Below, piece by piece: positions 39,881 through 47,479 of a stretch of DNA of 64,000 bases. A program made the position numbers and the translations under genes. Numbering within the stretch: position 1 is the first letter of the stretch; each line of letters opens with the position of its first letter. A model generated the notes under the pieces. It searched no databases. It saw nothing but the letters and a program-made list of their open reading frames with translations, and was not told the origin of the DNA. Source of the DNA: Pseudomonadota bacterium (GTDB lineage: Bacteria > Pseudomonadota > Alphaproteobacteria > Rhodobacterales > Rhodobacteraceae); contig CAUJIP010000029.1 in the NCBI GenBank assembly GCA_963205235.1, positions 1 to 64,000 of the forward strand, read 5' to 3'.

Positions 39881-41044
39881 ATGGAACCTTTGTCCTGGGG
39901 CCAGATCCTTGTCGCAGCCTTCCAGCAATTCCTGCCGGTCTGGGTCGCGCTGGTCATCACCTTTGCGCTTTCGATCCGCTACAAACGCAAACTCGCGCTT
40001 TACGGCAAGCTGTTCGACAGCCCGATCGGGATGATCGGCTTTACCATCGTGATGTTCTGGGTCTTCACGGCAATCTTTGCCGACTGGATCATCACCATGG
40101 ACCCCTTGGCGCAGTTTTCGGGATCGAAGAACGCGGTTCCCGGCTCGGCCCTGAAGGCCCCGGATGAAGGTGCCTATGCCTACTTCCTGTTCGGGGCCGA
40201 CCACGTCGCCCGCGACGTCTTCAGCCGCATGGTCATGGGCGCGCGCGAGGTGTTGAAAATCGCCCCCGCCGCCACGCTGTTCGCCTTCATGGTCGGCATC
40301 ACCCTGGGCCTGCCCGCCGGTTACTTTGGCGGCAAGCTGGACACGGTGATCTCGTTCGTCGCGAACCTTGTGCTGGCCTTCCCGGTGATCTTGCTGTTCT
40401 ATCTTCTGGTCACGCCCGAGATCGTCCTGATCGGCATCCCGACCTATATGGCCGCGCTTCTGTTCCTGTTCCCGATTTTCTTCATCGGGATCCTGATCAA
40501 CTCGCGCTATTTCACCAACCCGCCGCAGCGCAACCTGTACCTTGGCGTCGCGATGGCGATCTGCGTCTGGGCTTATCTTGGCCTGGCCTTCAACGCCGAT
40601 CCGCTGAACGTCTGGGGGATGAGCCCGAACCTGCTGAACGTCTTCGTGTCCGTGGTCTTCGTGAACTCTCCCGGCGTGTTCCGGATCGTGCGCGGCATGG
40701 TGATGGACATCAAGACCCGCGACTATGTGGCCGCAGGCCAGACCCGGGGCGAAGGTGCCTGGTACATCATGCTGTGGGAGATTCTACCCAACGCGCGCGG
40801 GCCGCTGATCGTCGATTTCTGCCTGCGGATCGGCTATACCACCATCCTTCTGGGCACTTTGGGCTTCTTTGGCCTTGGCGTCAGCCCGGAAAGCCCGGAC
40901 TGGGGCTCTACCATCGACGATGGCCGCAAACTTCTGGCCATGGTGCCGCACCCGGCCCTTGCCCCTGCCCTTGCGTTGATGAGCCTTGTTCTGGGTCTGA
41001 ACCTCCTCGCCGATGGTTTGCGCGAAGAAAGCCTGAAGGATTGA
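39881..41044 (+). CDS. Peptide-type ABC transporter permease (DppC/OppC class) with insertion
   Basis: A 387-residue permease, some 80-90 residues longer than typical DppC. The N-terminal helix, the VARDVFSRMVMGAREVLKIA segment and the late EAA loop (VMDIKTRDYVAAGQTRGEG) are as expected. Between them an extra hydrophobic stretch (about 170-260) includes IGIPTYMAALLFLFPIFFIG and the loop NSRYFTNPPQRNLYLG, predicting added membrane helices. It begins 12 bases after the DppB-type gene. Confidence 0.92.
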   Translation: MEPLSWGQILVAAFQQFLPVWVALVITFALSIRYKRKLALYGKLFDSPIGMIGFTIVMFWVFTAIFADWIITMDPLAQFSGSKNAVPGSALKAPDEGAYAYFLFGADHVARDVFSRMVMGAREVLKIAPAATLFAFMVGITLGLPAGYFGGKLDTVISFVANLVLAFPVILLFYLLVTPEIVLIGIPTYMAALLFLFPIFFIGILINSRYFTNPPQRNLYLGVAMAICVWAYLGLAFNADPLNVWGMSPNLLNVFVSVVFVNSPGVFRIVRGMVMDIKTRDYVAAGQTRGEGAWYIMLWEILPNARGPLIVDFCLRIGYTTILLGTLGFFGLGVSPESPDWGSTIDDGRKLLAMVPHPALAPALALMSLVLGLNLLADGLREESLKD

Positions 41045-41048
41045 TGCC

Positions 41049-43148
41049 ATGACAGACAGCGCCAAAGACACCGGCTGGGACCCGTCCAAACCGATCCTTG
41101 AAATCGAACACCTGTCGATCTCGTTCTTCACCCGCATGCGCGAAATCCCTGCCGTCATGGATTTCTCCTGTTCGGTCATGGCAGGAGAGGCGATGGGTCT
41201 GGTCGGCGAATCCGGCTGCGGCAAGTCGACGGTCGCCCTGGCCGTGATGCGCGAGCTTGGCAAGAACGGCAAGATCACCGCAGGGACGATCAAGTTCAAG
41301 GGTCGCGACCTGACCAAGATGAACGAAGAAGAACTGCGCCATGTTCGCGGCTCGGAAATCGCGATGATCTATCAGGAACCGATGGCGAGCCTGAACCCGG
41401 CGATGAAGATCGGCGCGCAGCTTGCCGAAGTGCCGATGATCCATTCCGGCATGTCCAAGGACGAGGCCTGGAAACTGGCCCGCCAGATTGTTGCCGATGT
41501 GCGCCTGCCGGACCCGGACCGGATCGTGAATTCCTATCCGCACCAGCTTTCGGGCGGCCAGCAGCAGCGCATCGTCATCGCGATGGCGCTGATGGCCAAG
41601 CCTGCGCTTCTGATCCTGGATGAACCGACCACCGCGCTTGACGTGACGGTCGAGGCGGGGATTGTCGATCTGGTCAAGGATCTGGGCCACAAATACGGCA
41701 CCTCGATGCTGTTCATCAGCCACAACCTTGGCCTGATCATGGATGTCTGCGACCGGCTTTGCGTGATGTATTCCGGCGAGGCTGTGGAAACCGGCGAAGT
41801 TGCGCAGGTTTTCGACAACATGCGCCACCCCTATACGCAGGCGCTGTTCCGGTCGATCCCGCTGCCGGGGGCCGACAAGAATTCGCGGCCTTTGATCAGC
41901 ATTCCGGGCAACTTCCCCCTGCCGCACGAACGTCCGCACGGCTGCAACTTCGGCCCGCGCTGCGACTATTTCCAGGACGGGCGCTGCAACGCGGCGGATG
42001 TTCCGATGTCAGAAGTGCCGGGCGATGACCGCCACGCCAGCCGCTGCCTGCGCTGGACCGAGATTGACTGGGCCGCCCCGCCCGCCCAGCGTGAGGTGAA
42101 ACAAAAGGCTGCGGTTGGCAAGGTCGTCCTGAAGATGGAGGATCTGAAGAAATACTACTCGGTCTCCTCCGGTGCTTTCGGCGGCGGCATGAAGAAGGTG
42201 GTCAAGGCCAACGAAACGCTCAGCTTCGAGGCGCGTGAGGGCGAGACGCTGGCTATCGTCGGTGAATCCGGCTGCGGCAAATCCACCTTCGCAAAGGTCT
42301 TGATGGGGCTGGAAACCGCGACCTCCGGCTCGATCATGCTGTTTGACGAAAACGTCCAGTCCACCCCGATCCAGAAGCGCAACACCGATACGGTGTCTTC
42401 GGTGCAGATGGTGTTCCAGAACCCCTTCGACACGCTGAACCCGTCGATGTCGGTCGGTCGCCAGATCATCCGCGCGCTGGAAATCTTCAAATATGGCAAG
42501 TCCGACGCCGAGCGCCACCAGCGCATGCTTGAACTTCTTGACCTTGTGAAACTTCCCCGTGCTTTTGCCGAACGGATGCCGCGCCAGCTTTCGGGCGGCC
42601 AGAAGCAGCGTGTCGGCATCGCCCGCGCCTTTGCCGGCGGGGCCAAGGTGGTGGTGGCCGACGAACCGGTTTCGGCGTTGGACGTGTCGGTTCAGGCCGC
42701 CGTCACCGATCTGCTGATGGACATCCAGCGCGAGAACAAGACGACGCTCCTGTTCATCTCGCACGACCTGTCCATCGTCCGTTACCTGAGCGACCGGGTC
42801 ATGGTGATGTATCTGGGCCATGTCGTGGAAATGGGCACCACGGATCAGGTGTTCCAGCCGCCCTATCACCCCTATACCGAGGCGCTGCTATCGGCCGTCC
42901 CGATCGCCGATACCAAGGTCATCCGCAAGCGGATCGTGCTGGAGGGTGACATTCCGTCCGCCATGAACCCGCCGCCCGGTTGCCCGTTCCAGACCCGCTG
43001 CCGCTGGAAATCGCAAGTGCCGGGCGGGCTTTGCGACCGTGAGATGCCGCCGGTTCAGGTTCTGGAAGGCGGCCACCAGATCAAGTGCCACCTGTCGGCC
43101 GAGGTTCTTGCGACGATGGAACCGGTGATCAAGATCGCGGCGGAATAG
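41049..43148 (+). CDS. Double-ATPase subunit of peptide-type ABC importer
   Basis: A 699-residue protein with two fused nucleotide-binding domains equivalent to DppD and DppF. Walker A motifs are VGESGCGKST (about residue 52 and again at about 403), ABC signatures LSGGQQQR (about 167) and LSGGQKQR (about 514), each followed by a Walker B (LLILDEPTTALD; VVVADEPVSALD). Each half ends with the oligopeptide-transporter C-terminal region and cysteine cluster (FGPRCDYFQDGRC; PFQTRCRWKS). It energises uptake by the two permeases and closes the operon. Confidence 0.95.
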   Translation: MTDSAKDTGWDPSKPILEIEHLSISFFTRMREIPAVMDFSCSVMAGEAMGLVGESGCGKSTVALAVMRELGKNGKITAGTIKFKGRDLTKMNEEELRHVRGSEIAMIYQEPMASLNPAMKIGAQLAEVPMIHSGMSKDEAWKLARQIVADVRLPDPDRIVNSYPHQLSGGQQQRIVIAMALMAKPALLILDEPTTALDVTVEAGIVDLVKDLGHKYGTSMLFISHNLGLIMDVCDRLCVMYSGEAVETGEVAQVFDNMRHPYTQALFRSIPLPGADKNSRPLISIPGNFPLPHERPHGCNFGPRCDYFQDGRCNAADVPMSEVPGDDRHASRCLRWTEIDWAAPPAQREVKQKAAVGKVVLKMEDLKKYYSVSSGAFGGGMKKVVKANETLSFEAREGETLAIVGESGCGKSTFAKVLMGLETATSGSIMLFDENVQSTPIQKRNTDTVSSVQMVFQNPFDTLNPSMSVGRQIIRALEIFKYGKSDAERHQRMLELLDLVKLPRAFAERMPRQLSGGQKQRVGIARAFAGGAKVVVADEPVSALDVSVQAAVTDLLMDIQRENKTTLLFISHDLSIVRYLSDRVMVMYLGHVVEMGTTDQVFQPPYHPYTEALLSAVPIADTKVIRKRIVLEGDIPSAMNPPPGCPFQTRCRWKSQVPGGLCDREMPPVQVLEGGHQIKCHLSAEVLATMEPVIKIAAE

Positions 43149-43165
43149 GCTGCGGCGGATATCAA

Positions 43166-43198
43166 GCAAAGGGCCGTCCGCTTGGGCGGCCCTTTTGC
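43166..43198 (+). terminator. Bidirectional rho-independent terminator
   Basis: GCAAAGGGCCG and CGGCCCTTTTGC form a stem around a ten-base loop just after the ATPase gene, with a TTTT run on the plus strand and AAA/TTT symmetry on the other strand. It lies two bases from the end of the convergent Lrp gene and probably serves both transcripts. Confidence 0.8.
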
Positions 43199-43199
43199 T

Positions 43200-43667
43200 T
43201 TACACCGGAAGCTCGGTCGTGGCCTTCGTCTGCCGCAGGACCAGACTTGTCGTCGTTTCGCGCACGACACCCGTCGCCAGCAGGTGCCGCATCAGGAACT
43301 GTTCAAAATCCGCATTGTCACGGGCGATAACCTTGACCAGATAGTCGCCACTGCCGGTAACCCGCGCGCATTCCACAACCTGTCGCTGCCCGGCGACAAA
43401 GGCGTCAAACTTCTGCACGCTGGCTTCGGAATGATCCTTCAGCGAAACCACGACATAAGCCGTCGTATGAAACCCCAACAACGCCGCATCCAGAAGCGCC
43501 ACCTGACCTTGGATGACCCCCGCCTCTTCCAGCCGCTTCAACCGCCGCCAGACGGGCGAGGATGACATGCCAGCGGCCTCGGCCAAGGCCTGGGTCGGCA
43601 AACGCGCGTCCTTTTGCACAAGACGCAGAAGCTTGCGGTCAAGATCGTCTAGAACCGGTTCCGGCAA
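43200..43667 (-). CDS. Lrp/AsnC-family transcriptional regulator (phenylalanine locus)
   Basis: A 155-residue regulator: helix-turn-helix (LDDLDRKLLRLVQKDARLPT and SSSPVWRRLKRLEEAG) followed by the RAM/ligand domain (VVECARVTGSGDYLVKVIARD). TTG 43667 is preferred because GGAGGG lies seven bases upstream and the length then matches the family; upstream in-frame codons have no similarity. Divergent from phhA with 122 bases between starts. Lrp-type activators of aromatic amino acid catabolism are known, so control of phhAB by phenylalanine is a sound inference. Confidence 0.92.
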   Translation of the reverse strand: MPEPVLDDLDRKLLRLVQKDARLPTQALAEAAGMSSSPVWRRLKRLEEAGVIQGQVALLDAALLGFHTTAYVVVSLKDHSEASVQKFDAFVAGQRQVVECARVTGSGDYLVKVIARDNADFEQFLMRHLLATGVVRETTTSLVLRQTKATTELPV

Positions 43668-43789
43668 ATCCTTCCCTCCTTGGGGCCATTCTTGCGAAGA
43701 TTCCCCGCATTCTGCGCCTTTCGATCCATCATAGGCAAGCGTTTGGCGCGATTGCAGTGAAAACTCATCTGCAACTGCGGAGGGGAACA

Positions 43790-44581
43790 ATGCCAAAATC
43801 CACCGAATGCCGGGCCAAGATACCTGACCCACAGGGCTTTATCGCCTATGACCGCGACGAAGATGCCGTCTGGCACGATCTGATGGCCCGACAGATGCCC
43901 GAAGTTCAGCGCCACATGTCCCGCCCCTATCTGGAGGGGCTGGCAAAGCTGGACCTGCCTACCCTCCGGGTGCCGCAATGCCCCGATCTGTCACAGCGTT
44001 TGCGCGATCTGACCGGCTGGCGGGTGGAACCTGTGCCTGCCCTGATCCCGTTTGGCACCTTCTTTGCCATGCTGGCCGACCGGGCCTTTCCCGCCGCCAG
44101 CTTCATCCGCAAACGCAAGCATTTCGACTACATCGAAGAGCCGGACATCTTTCACGAAATCTTCGGCCATGCGCCCCTGCTGACCGACCCGCGCTTTGCC
44201 GCATTCAGTCAGGCGATCGGCAAGGCGGGACTTCTGGCGGACAAGCAGGACTATGCCTGGTTGATCCGGCTGTACTGGTTCTCGGTCGAATTTGGCCTGA
44301 CGCGCGAAAATGGCGTGATCAAGGGGCTTGGGTCGGGGCTTGCCTCCTCGGTGTCCGAACTGTCTTGGGCGGTGACCGCCCCCGACCCCGAACGGCGCGA
44401 CTTTGACGTGATCGACATCCTGCGCACGCCCTATCGGATCGACATCCTGCAACCGCTCTATTTCGTGATCCCGGATCTGGACCAACTGTTCCAGGCCGCC
44501 GAGCGTGACCTGCTGGCCGATGTGGCCAAGGCCCGCAGTTTGGGCCTTTTCACCCCCAAATACCCCGCAAAGGTGGCATGA
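43790..44581 (+). CDS. phhA: Phenylalanine 4-monooxygenase
   Basis: A 263-residue bacterial phenylalanine hydroxylase. The non-heme iron ligands are in HEIFGH (His122, His127) and WFSVEFGL (Glu167). It converts phenylalanine to tyrosine with tetrahydropterin and oxygen. GGAGGGGAACA precedes the ATG at 43790. The stop overlaps the phhB start (ATGA), coupling hydroxylase to the cofactor-recycling dehydratase. Confidence 0.96.
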   Translation: MPKSTECRAKIPDPQGFIAYDRDEDAVWHDLMARQMPEVQRHMSRPYLEGLAKLDLPTLRVPQCPDLSQRLRDLTGWRVEPVPALIPFGTFFAMLADRAFPAASFIRKRKHFDYIEEPDIFHEIFGHAPLLTDPRFAAFSQAIGKAGLLADKQDYAWLIRLYWFSVEFGLTRENGVIKGLGSGLASSVSELSWAVTAPDPERRDFDVIDILRTPYRIDILQPLYFVIPDLDQLFQAAERDLLADVAKARSLGLFTPKYPAKVA

Positions 44582-44919
44582 TGAACGACAGTCTGGTGTG
44601 TGATCTGACCAACAAGGACTGCGCGCCCTGCCGGGGCGATGGCACCACGATTGCCGATCCGACCAGCCGTATGGCGGCCCTTCACCCCGACTGGCGTCAG
44701 GATGGCCTGCGGCTTTCGCGGCGCTTTGTTTTCAAGAACTTCGCCAAGGCGGTGCAACTGGCCAATGCTGCCGCCTTTTTGGGCGAAAAACACGGCCACC
44801 ATCCCGATGTCGGTTTTGGCTGGGGGTGGTGCGAGGTGGCCTTTACCACGCATGAACTTGGCGGGTTGACGGATGCGGATTTCACCGCTGCGTCCCGGCT
44901 TGATGCCGTGGTGGCCTAG
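44578..44919 (+). CDS. phhB: 4a-hydroxytetrahydrobiopterin dehydratase
   Basis: A 113-residue pterin carbinolamine dehydratase. The active-site segment is EKHGHHPDVGFGWGWCEVAF, ending THELGGLTDADFTAA as in PCD/DCoH proteins. It regenerates the pterin cofactor used by PhhA. The N terminus has extra cysteines (VCDLTNKDCAPCRGDG) seen in some bacterial members. It begins inside the phhA stop. Confidence 0.95.
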   Translation: MMNDSLVCDLTNKDCAPCRGDGTTIADPTSRMAALHPDWRQDGLRLSRRFVFKNFAKAVQLANAAAFLGEKHGHHPDVGFGWGWCEVAFTTHELGGLTDADFTAASRLDAVVA

Positions 44920-44924
44920 ACTGG

Positions 44925-45533
44925 CTAGCCCAGAATTGCCTTCACGTAATTCTGGGTCTCTTCAAATTCCGGGACACCGTTCGCTTCTTCCACCGCGCCC
45001 GGACCGGCATTGTATGCCGCCAGCGCCAGTTTCCACGACCCGAACTTGTCGTACATCATCCGCAGATAGCGCGCCCCGCCATTCAGGTTCTGCTGGGGAT
45101 CGTCGATATCCACGCCCAAAAGCCGCGCGGTCCCCGGCATCAGCTGTGCCAGACCCGTCGCACCCTTGCCCGACACTGCCGAGGCGTTCCAGCCGCTTTC
45201 CTGCTGAACCAGGCGCAGGAACAGGTCTTCCGGCACGCCATGTTCCGCCGCCGCAGCCTTGGCCATTTCAAGGTATTCGCCCTTGTACGACCCGGCATAG
45301 CCCGGAACGGCCTCATCTCCGCCCGCCTCTTCCTTCTCGTAATCCGGCCGATACTTGACCGAACCGCTGTATTGCTTGGCCAGCTTCCCGTCGATCAGGT
45401 CGGACTGCGACTCGAACAAGGCCATGCGCGACTTTGACGATCCGCTCAGGATGATGCCTTCGGCCCAAGCTGAAGCTGGCAGCAGAACGAAAGCTGCCAC
45501 CTTGACCACTTGAAAGACAGTATTTCCGACCAA
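44925..45533 (-). CDS. Lytic transglycosylase (SLT-type)
   Basis: About 203 residues. A signal peptide (VFQVVKVAAFVLLPASAWAE) precedes a linker and a C-terminal SLT domain: catalytic glutamate in LRLVQQESGWNASAVS, then GKGATGLAQLMPGTA and LALAAYNAGPGAVEE. It cleaves peptidoglycan glycan chains with anhydromuramic ends. No ATG suits the signal peptide; TTG 45533 with GAGGCGG eight bases upstream is my choice, and the frame is open to TTG 45656. The start is uncertain, the identity is not. Confidence 0.88.
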   Translation of the reverse strand: MVGNTVFQVVKVAAFVLLPASAWAEGIILSGSSKSRMALFESQSDLIDGKLAKQYSGSVKYRPDYEKEEAGGDEAVPGYAGSYKGEYLEMAKAAAAEHGVPEDLFLRLVQQESGWNASAVSGKGATGLAQLMPGTARLLGVDIDDPQQNLNGGARYLRMMYDKFGSWKLALAAYNAGPGAVEEANGVPEFEETQNYVKAILG

Positions 45534-45750
45534 GCCCAAACCCGCCTCTGGCCATCCATCAACACAGCGCCCCGGAATATAACGTGATCCACCCGATATT
45601 CCAGCCAAGAAATCCGGCGGAGCCCATACCCCAGCAAGACACCGCCGTTTGATCAATGTAGCTGTCGAGTTGCAGCCGCTCCCCCGCCCGGTATAGGTTT
45701 GTTAACCAAGCACGGCGAGGCTGCCGTAACGACATATAGGGGAGATTCGC
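45534..45750. promoter_or_regulatory. Divergent promoter region of lytic transglycosylase and ssb
   Basis: The 217 bases between the two starts contain GTTAACCAAG at 45701-45710, a near match to the CtrA half-site TTAACCAT, and AGGGGAG before the ssb start. If the transglycosylase starts further upstream (45656), the region shrinks to about 94 bases. I see no RNA gene here. Confidence 0.35.
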
Positions 45751-46284
45751 ATGGCGGGGTCCGTCAACAAGGTCATCATCGTCGGAAACCTGGGGCGTGA
45801 CCCCGAGGTGCGCAGTTTTCCGAATGGCGGCAAGGTGGTGAACCTGCGCATCGCCACATCGGAAACCTGGCGTGACAAGCAGTCAGGCGAACGCAAGGAA
45901 CGCACCGAATGGCATTCGGTCGCGATCTTCAACGAAGCTTTGGGCAAGATTGCCGAACAATACCTGCGCAAGGGATCGACCGTTTATATCGAGGGCCAGC
46001 TTGAAACCCGCAAATGGCAGGATCAGTCGGGCGCTGACCGTTACACGACCGAAATCGTGCTGCGCCAGTTCCGGGGCGAGCTGACCTTGCTTGGCGGCCG
46101 CGATGGCGGCTCGGGCGGTGGTGGCGGTGGTGGCTATGACGACCGTGGCGGCTATGATGATGGCGGTCAGGGCGGTGGTGGCGGGTCGCAAGGCGGGCGC
46201 GGCAGCTTTGGTGGCGGGTCCAGCGGTGGCGGTGGCGGCGGCGGTGGTGGCCGGTCCGACATGGATGACGAAATCCCGTTCTGA
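45751..46284 (+). CDS. ssb: Single-stranded DNA-binding protein
   Basis: A 177-residue SSB. The OB fold occupies residues 1-110 ([51 protein letters not shown]). A long glycine-rich linker (about 115-168) with G/S/D repeats leads to the acidic tip DMDDEIPF that binds partner proteins such as RecG, which is encoded in this window. The linker is longer than in E. coli SSB. Confidence 0.98.
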   Translation: MAGSVNKVIIVGNLGRDPEVRSFPNGGKVVNLRIATSETWRDKQSGERKERTEWHSVAIFNEALGKIAEQYLRKGSTVYIEGQLETRKWQDQSGADRYTTEIVLRQFRGELTLLGGRDGGSGGGGGGGYDDRGGYDDGGQGGGGGSQGGRGSFGGGSSGGGGGGGGGRSDMDDEIPF

Positions 46285-46365
46285 TCCACGCTTCGGCGCC
46301 ACTGGACCTTGGCCGGTCTATTCCCTATATAATCGGTCAACAACCTTTGGCGCCGAGTAGAAGAC

Positions 46366-46731
46366 ATGCAGGACCAGACCGTGGGTCAGACCGAGGGCAC
46401 GCCCCTCATCAAGCCCTCCACCACCGACCATCCGCTGTATCCGCAGATCGTCGAAGCTTGTCGCACGGTCTTTGACCCGGAAATTCCGGTCAACATCTAT
46501 GACCTCGGGCTGGTCTATACGATCGAGATCGGTCCCGAGAACGAGGTTGACATCACCATGACCCTCACCGCCCCCGGCTGCCCGGTCGCGGGCGAAATGC
46601 CGGGTTGGGTGGCGAATGCGGTGGAACCCCTGCCCGGCGTCAAGCAAGTCGACGTCGCCATGACCTTCGATCCGCCCTGGGGGATGGAGATGATGTCGGA
46701 TGAGGCGAGGCTGGAATTGGGGTTCATGTAG
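46366..46731 (+). CDS. MIP18/SufT-type iron-sulfur assembly factor (DUF59)
   Basis: A 121-residue protein of the DUF59/MIP18 family: FDPEIPVNIYDLGLVY, MTLTAPGCPVAGEMP with the conserved cysteine, and the C-terminal DPPWGMEMMSDEARLELG. Such proteins (SufT, PaaD-like) help insert iron-sulfur clusters. No other suf genes adjoin it here, although a SufA-like carrier lies 1.6 kb downstream. 81 bases separate it from ssb. Confidence 0.88.
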   Translation: MQDQTVGQTEGTPLIKPSTTDHPLYPQIVEACRTVFDPEIPVNIYDLGLVYTIEIGPENEVDITMTLTAPGCPVAGEMPGWVANAVEPLPGVKQVDVAMTFDPPWGMEMMSDEARLELGFM

Positions 46732-46746
46732 GTTCCGTTTCACCAC

Positions 46747-46821
46747 ATCAAGTCTCAAGGCTTGATTTTTAGATTTTAAAGCCCTATGACTTGATATGCC
46801 TCAGATCAAGTCTCAGGACTT
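46747..46821 (+). promoter_or_regulatory. Three-copy operator-like repeat before the cyclase-like gene
   Basis: The motif ATCAAGTC-N3..5-GGCTT occurs three times: direct at 46747-46763 (ATCAAGTCTCAAGGCTT), inverted ending CTTGAT at 46790-46795 (preceded by AAAGCCCTATGA), and direct at 46805-46821 (ATCAAGTCTCAGGACTT). ATCAAG and CTTGAT also flank an eight-base spacer as a palindrome at 46747-46766. The array spans the annotated start codon. It looks like an autoregulatory operator for the helix-turn-helix protein encoded immediately downstream. Confidence 0.6.
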
Positions 46822-47479
46822 TACAACCTCCATGCTGATTGCAGTCCTCACAGGCGACCTCGTTGGCTCAACGGGACATCCGGCCGAAACGGTCGATGCA
46901 GCGATGCAGGCAATCCAGGCGGCCGCACTCAGCGTCGCCGACTGGCAAACCCCACCAGCAGACACGCGGTTCACGAGGTTCAGAGGGGATGGCTGGCAAA
47001 TATATCTCGAGCAACCTGAGTTCAGCCTTCGTGCCGCAATGTTCATCGCGGCCTCGCTGCGCGCCCAAAGCACAGGCATGACAACGCGAGTTTCTGCGGC
47101 CATCGGCACCGCAGAAAATCTCGGCTCAATAAATCTCTCTGATGCGTCAGGGCCTGTGTTTCAGGTCTCTGGGAGGGAGTTGGACAAGATGCCCAAATCG
47201 GGACAAATCGCACTCAATGGAAGAACAATTGTATATCAGGATCAGATCATGGCTCGTCTGCTGTTCGAGAGAACAAGCCGCTGGACCCAGCCTCAAGCAG
47301 AAGCAATGGCGCTCTACCTCCACCCCGACAATCGCACACTGAACGACATAGCCCCGACACTTGGCATTTCGCCGCAGGCCGTAAACTACCGGCTTGGCGG
47401 CGGCGGTGCCACACGTCTACGAATGGACTTGCAGCTTTGGGAAGAAGAAAAGGTGAGAGAACTGGAAGCCGCCCAATGA
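46796..47479 (+). CDS. Class III cyclase-like / SatD-like protein with C-terminal HTH
   Basis: A 227-residue protein. Residues 13-130 resemble a nucleotidyl-cyclase catalytic domain: LTGDLVGST (Asp21), RFRGDGWQI (Asp65, 44 residues later, the spacing of the two metal-binding Asp in class III cyclases) and GPVFQVSGRELD, where Arg127 matches the transition-state arginine and Gln123 replaces the usual Asn. Residues 179-201 (RTLNDIAPTLGISPQAVNYRL) form a helix-turn-helix. The best-known similar proteins are SatD-like, often next to DUF3307 genes, as here. ATG 46832 (MLIAVLTGD) may be the real start, placing the whole operator upstream. Enzymatic activity is unproven. Confidence 0.6.
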   Translation: MPQIKSQDFTTSMLIAVLTGDLVGSTGHPAETVDAAMQAIQAAALSVADWQTPPADTRFTRFRGDGWQIYLEQPEFSLRAAMFIAASLRAQSTGMTTRVSAAIGTAENLGSINLSDASGPVFQVSGRELDKMPKSGQIALNGRTIVYQDQIMARLLFERTSRWTQPQAEAMALYLHPDNRTLNDIAPTLGISPQAVNYRLGGGGATRLRMDLQLWEEEKVRELEAAQ

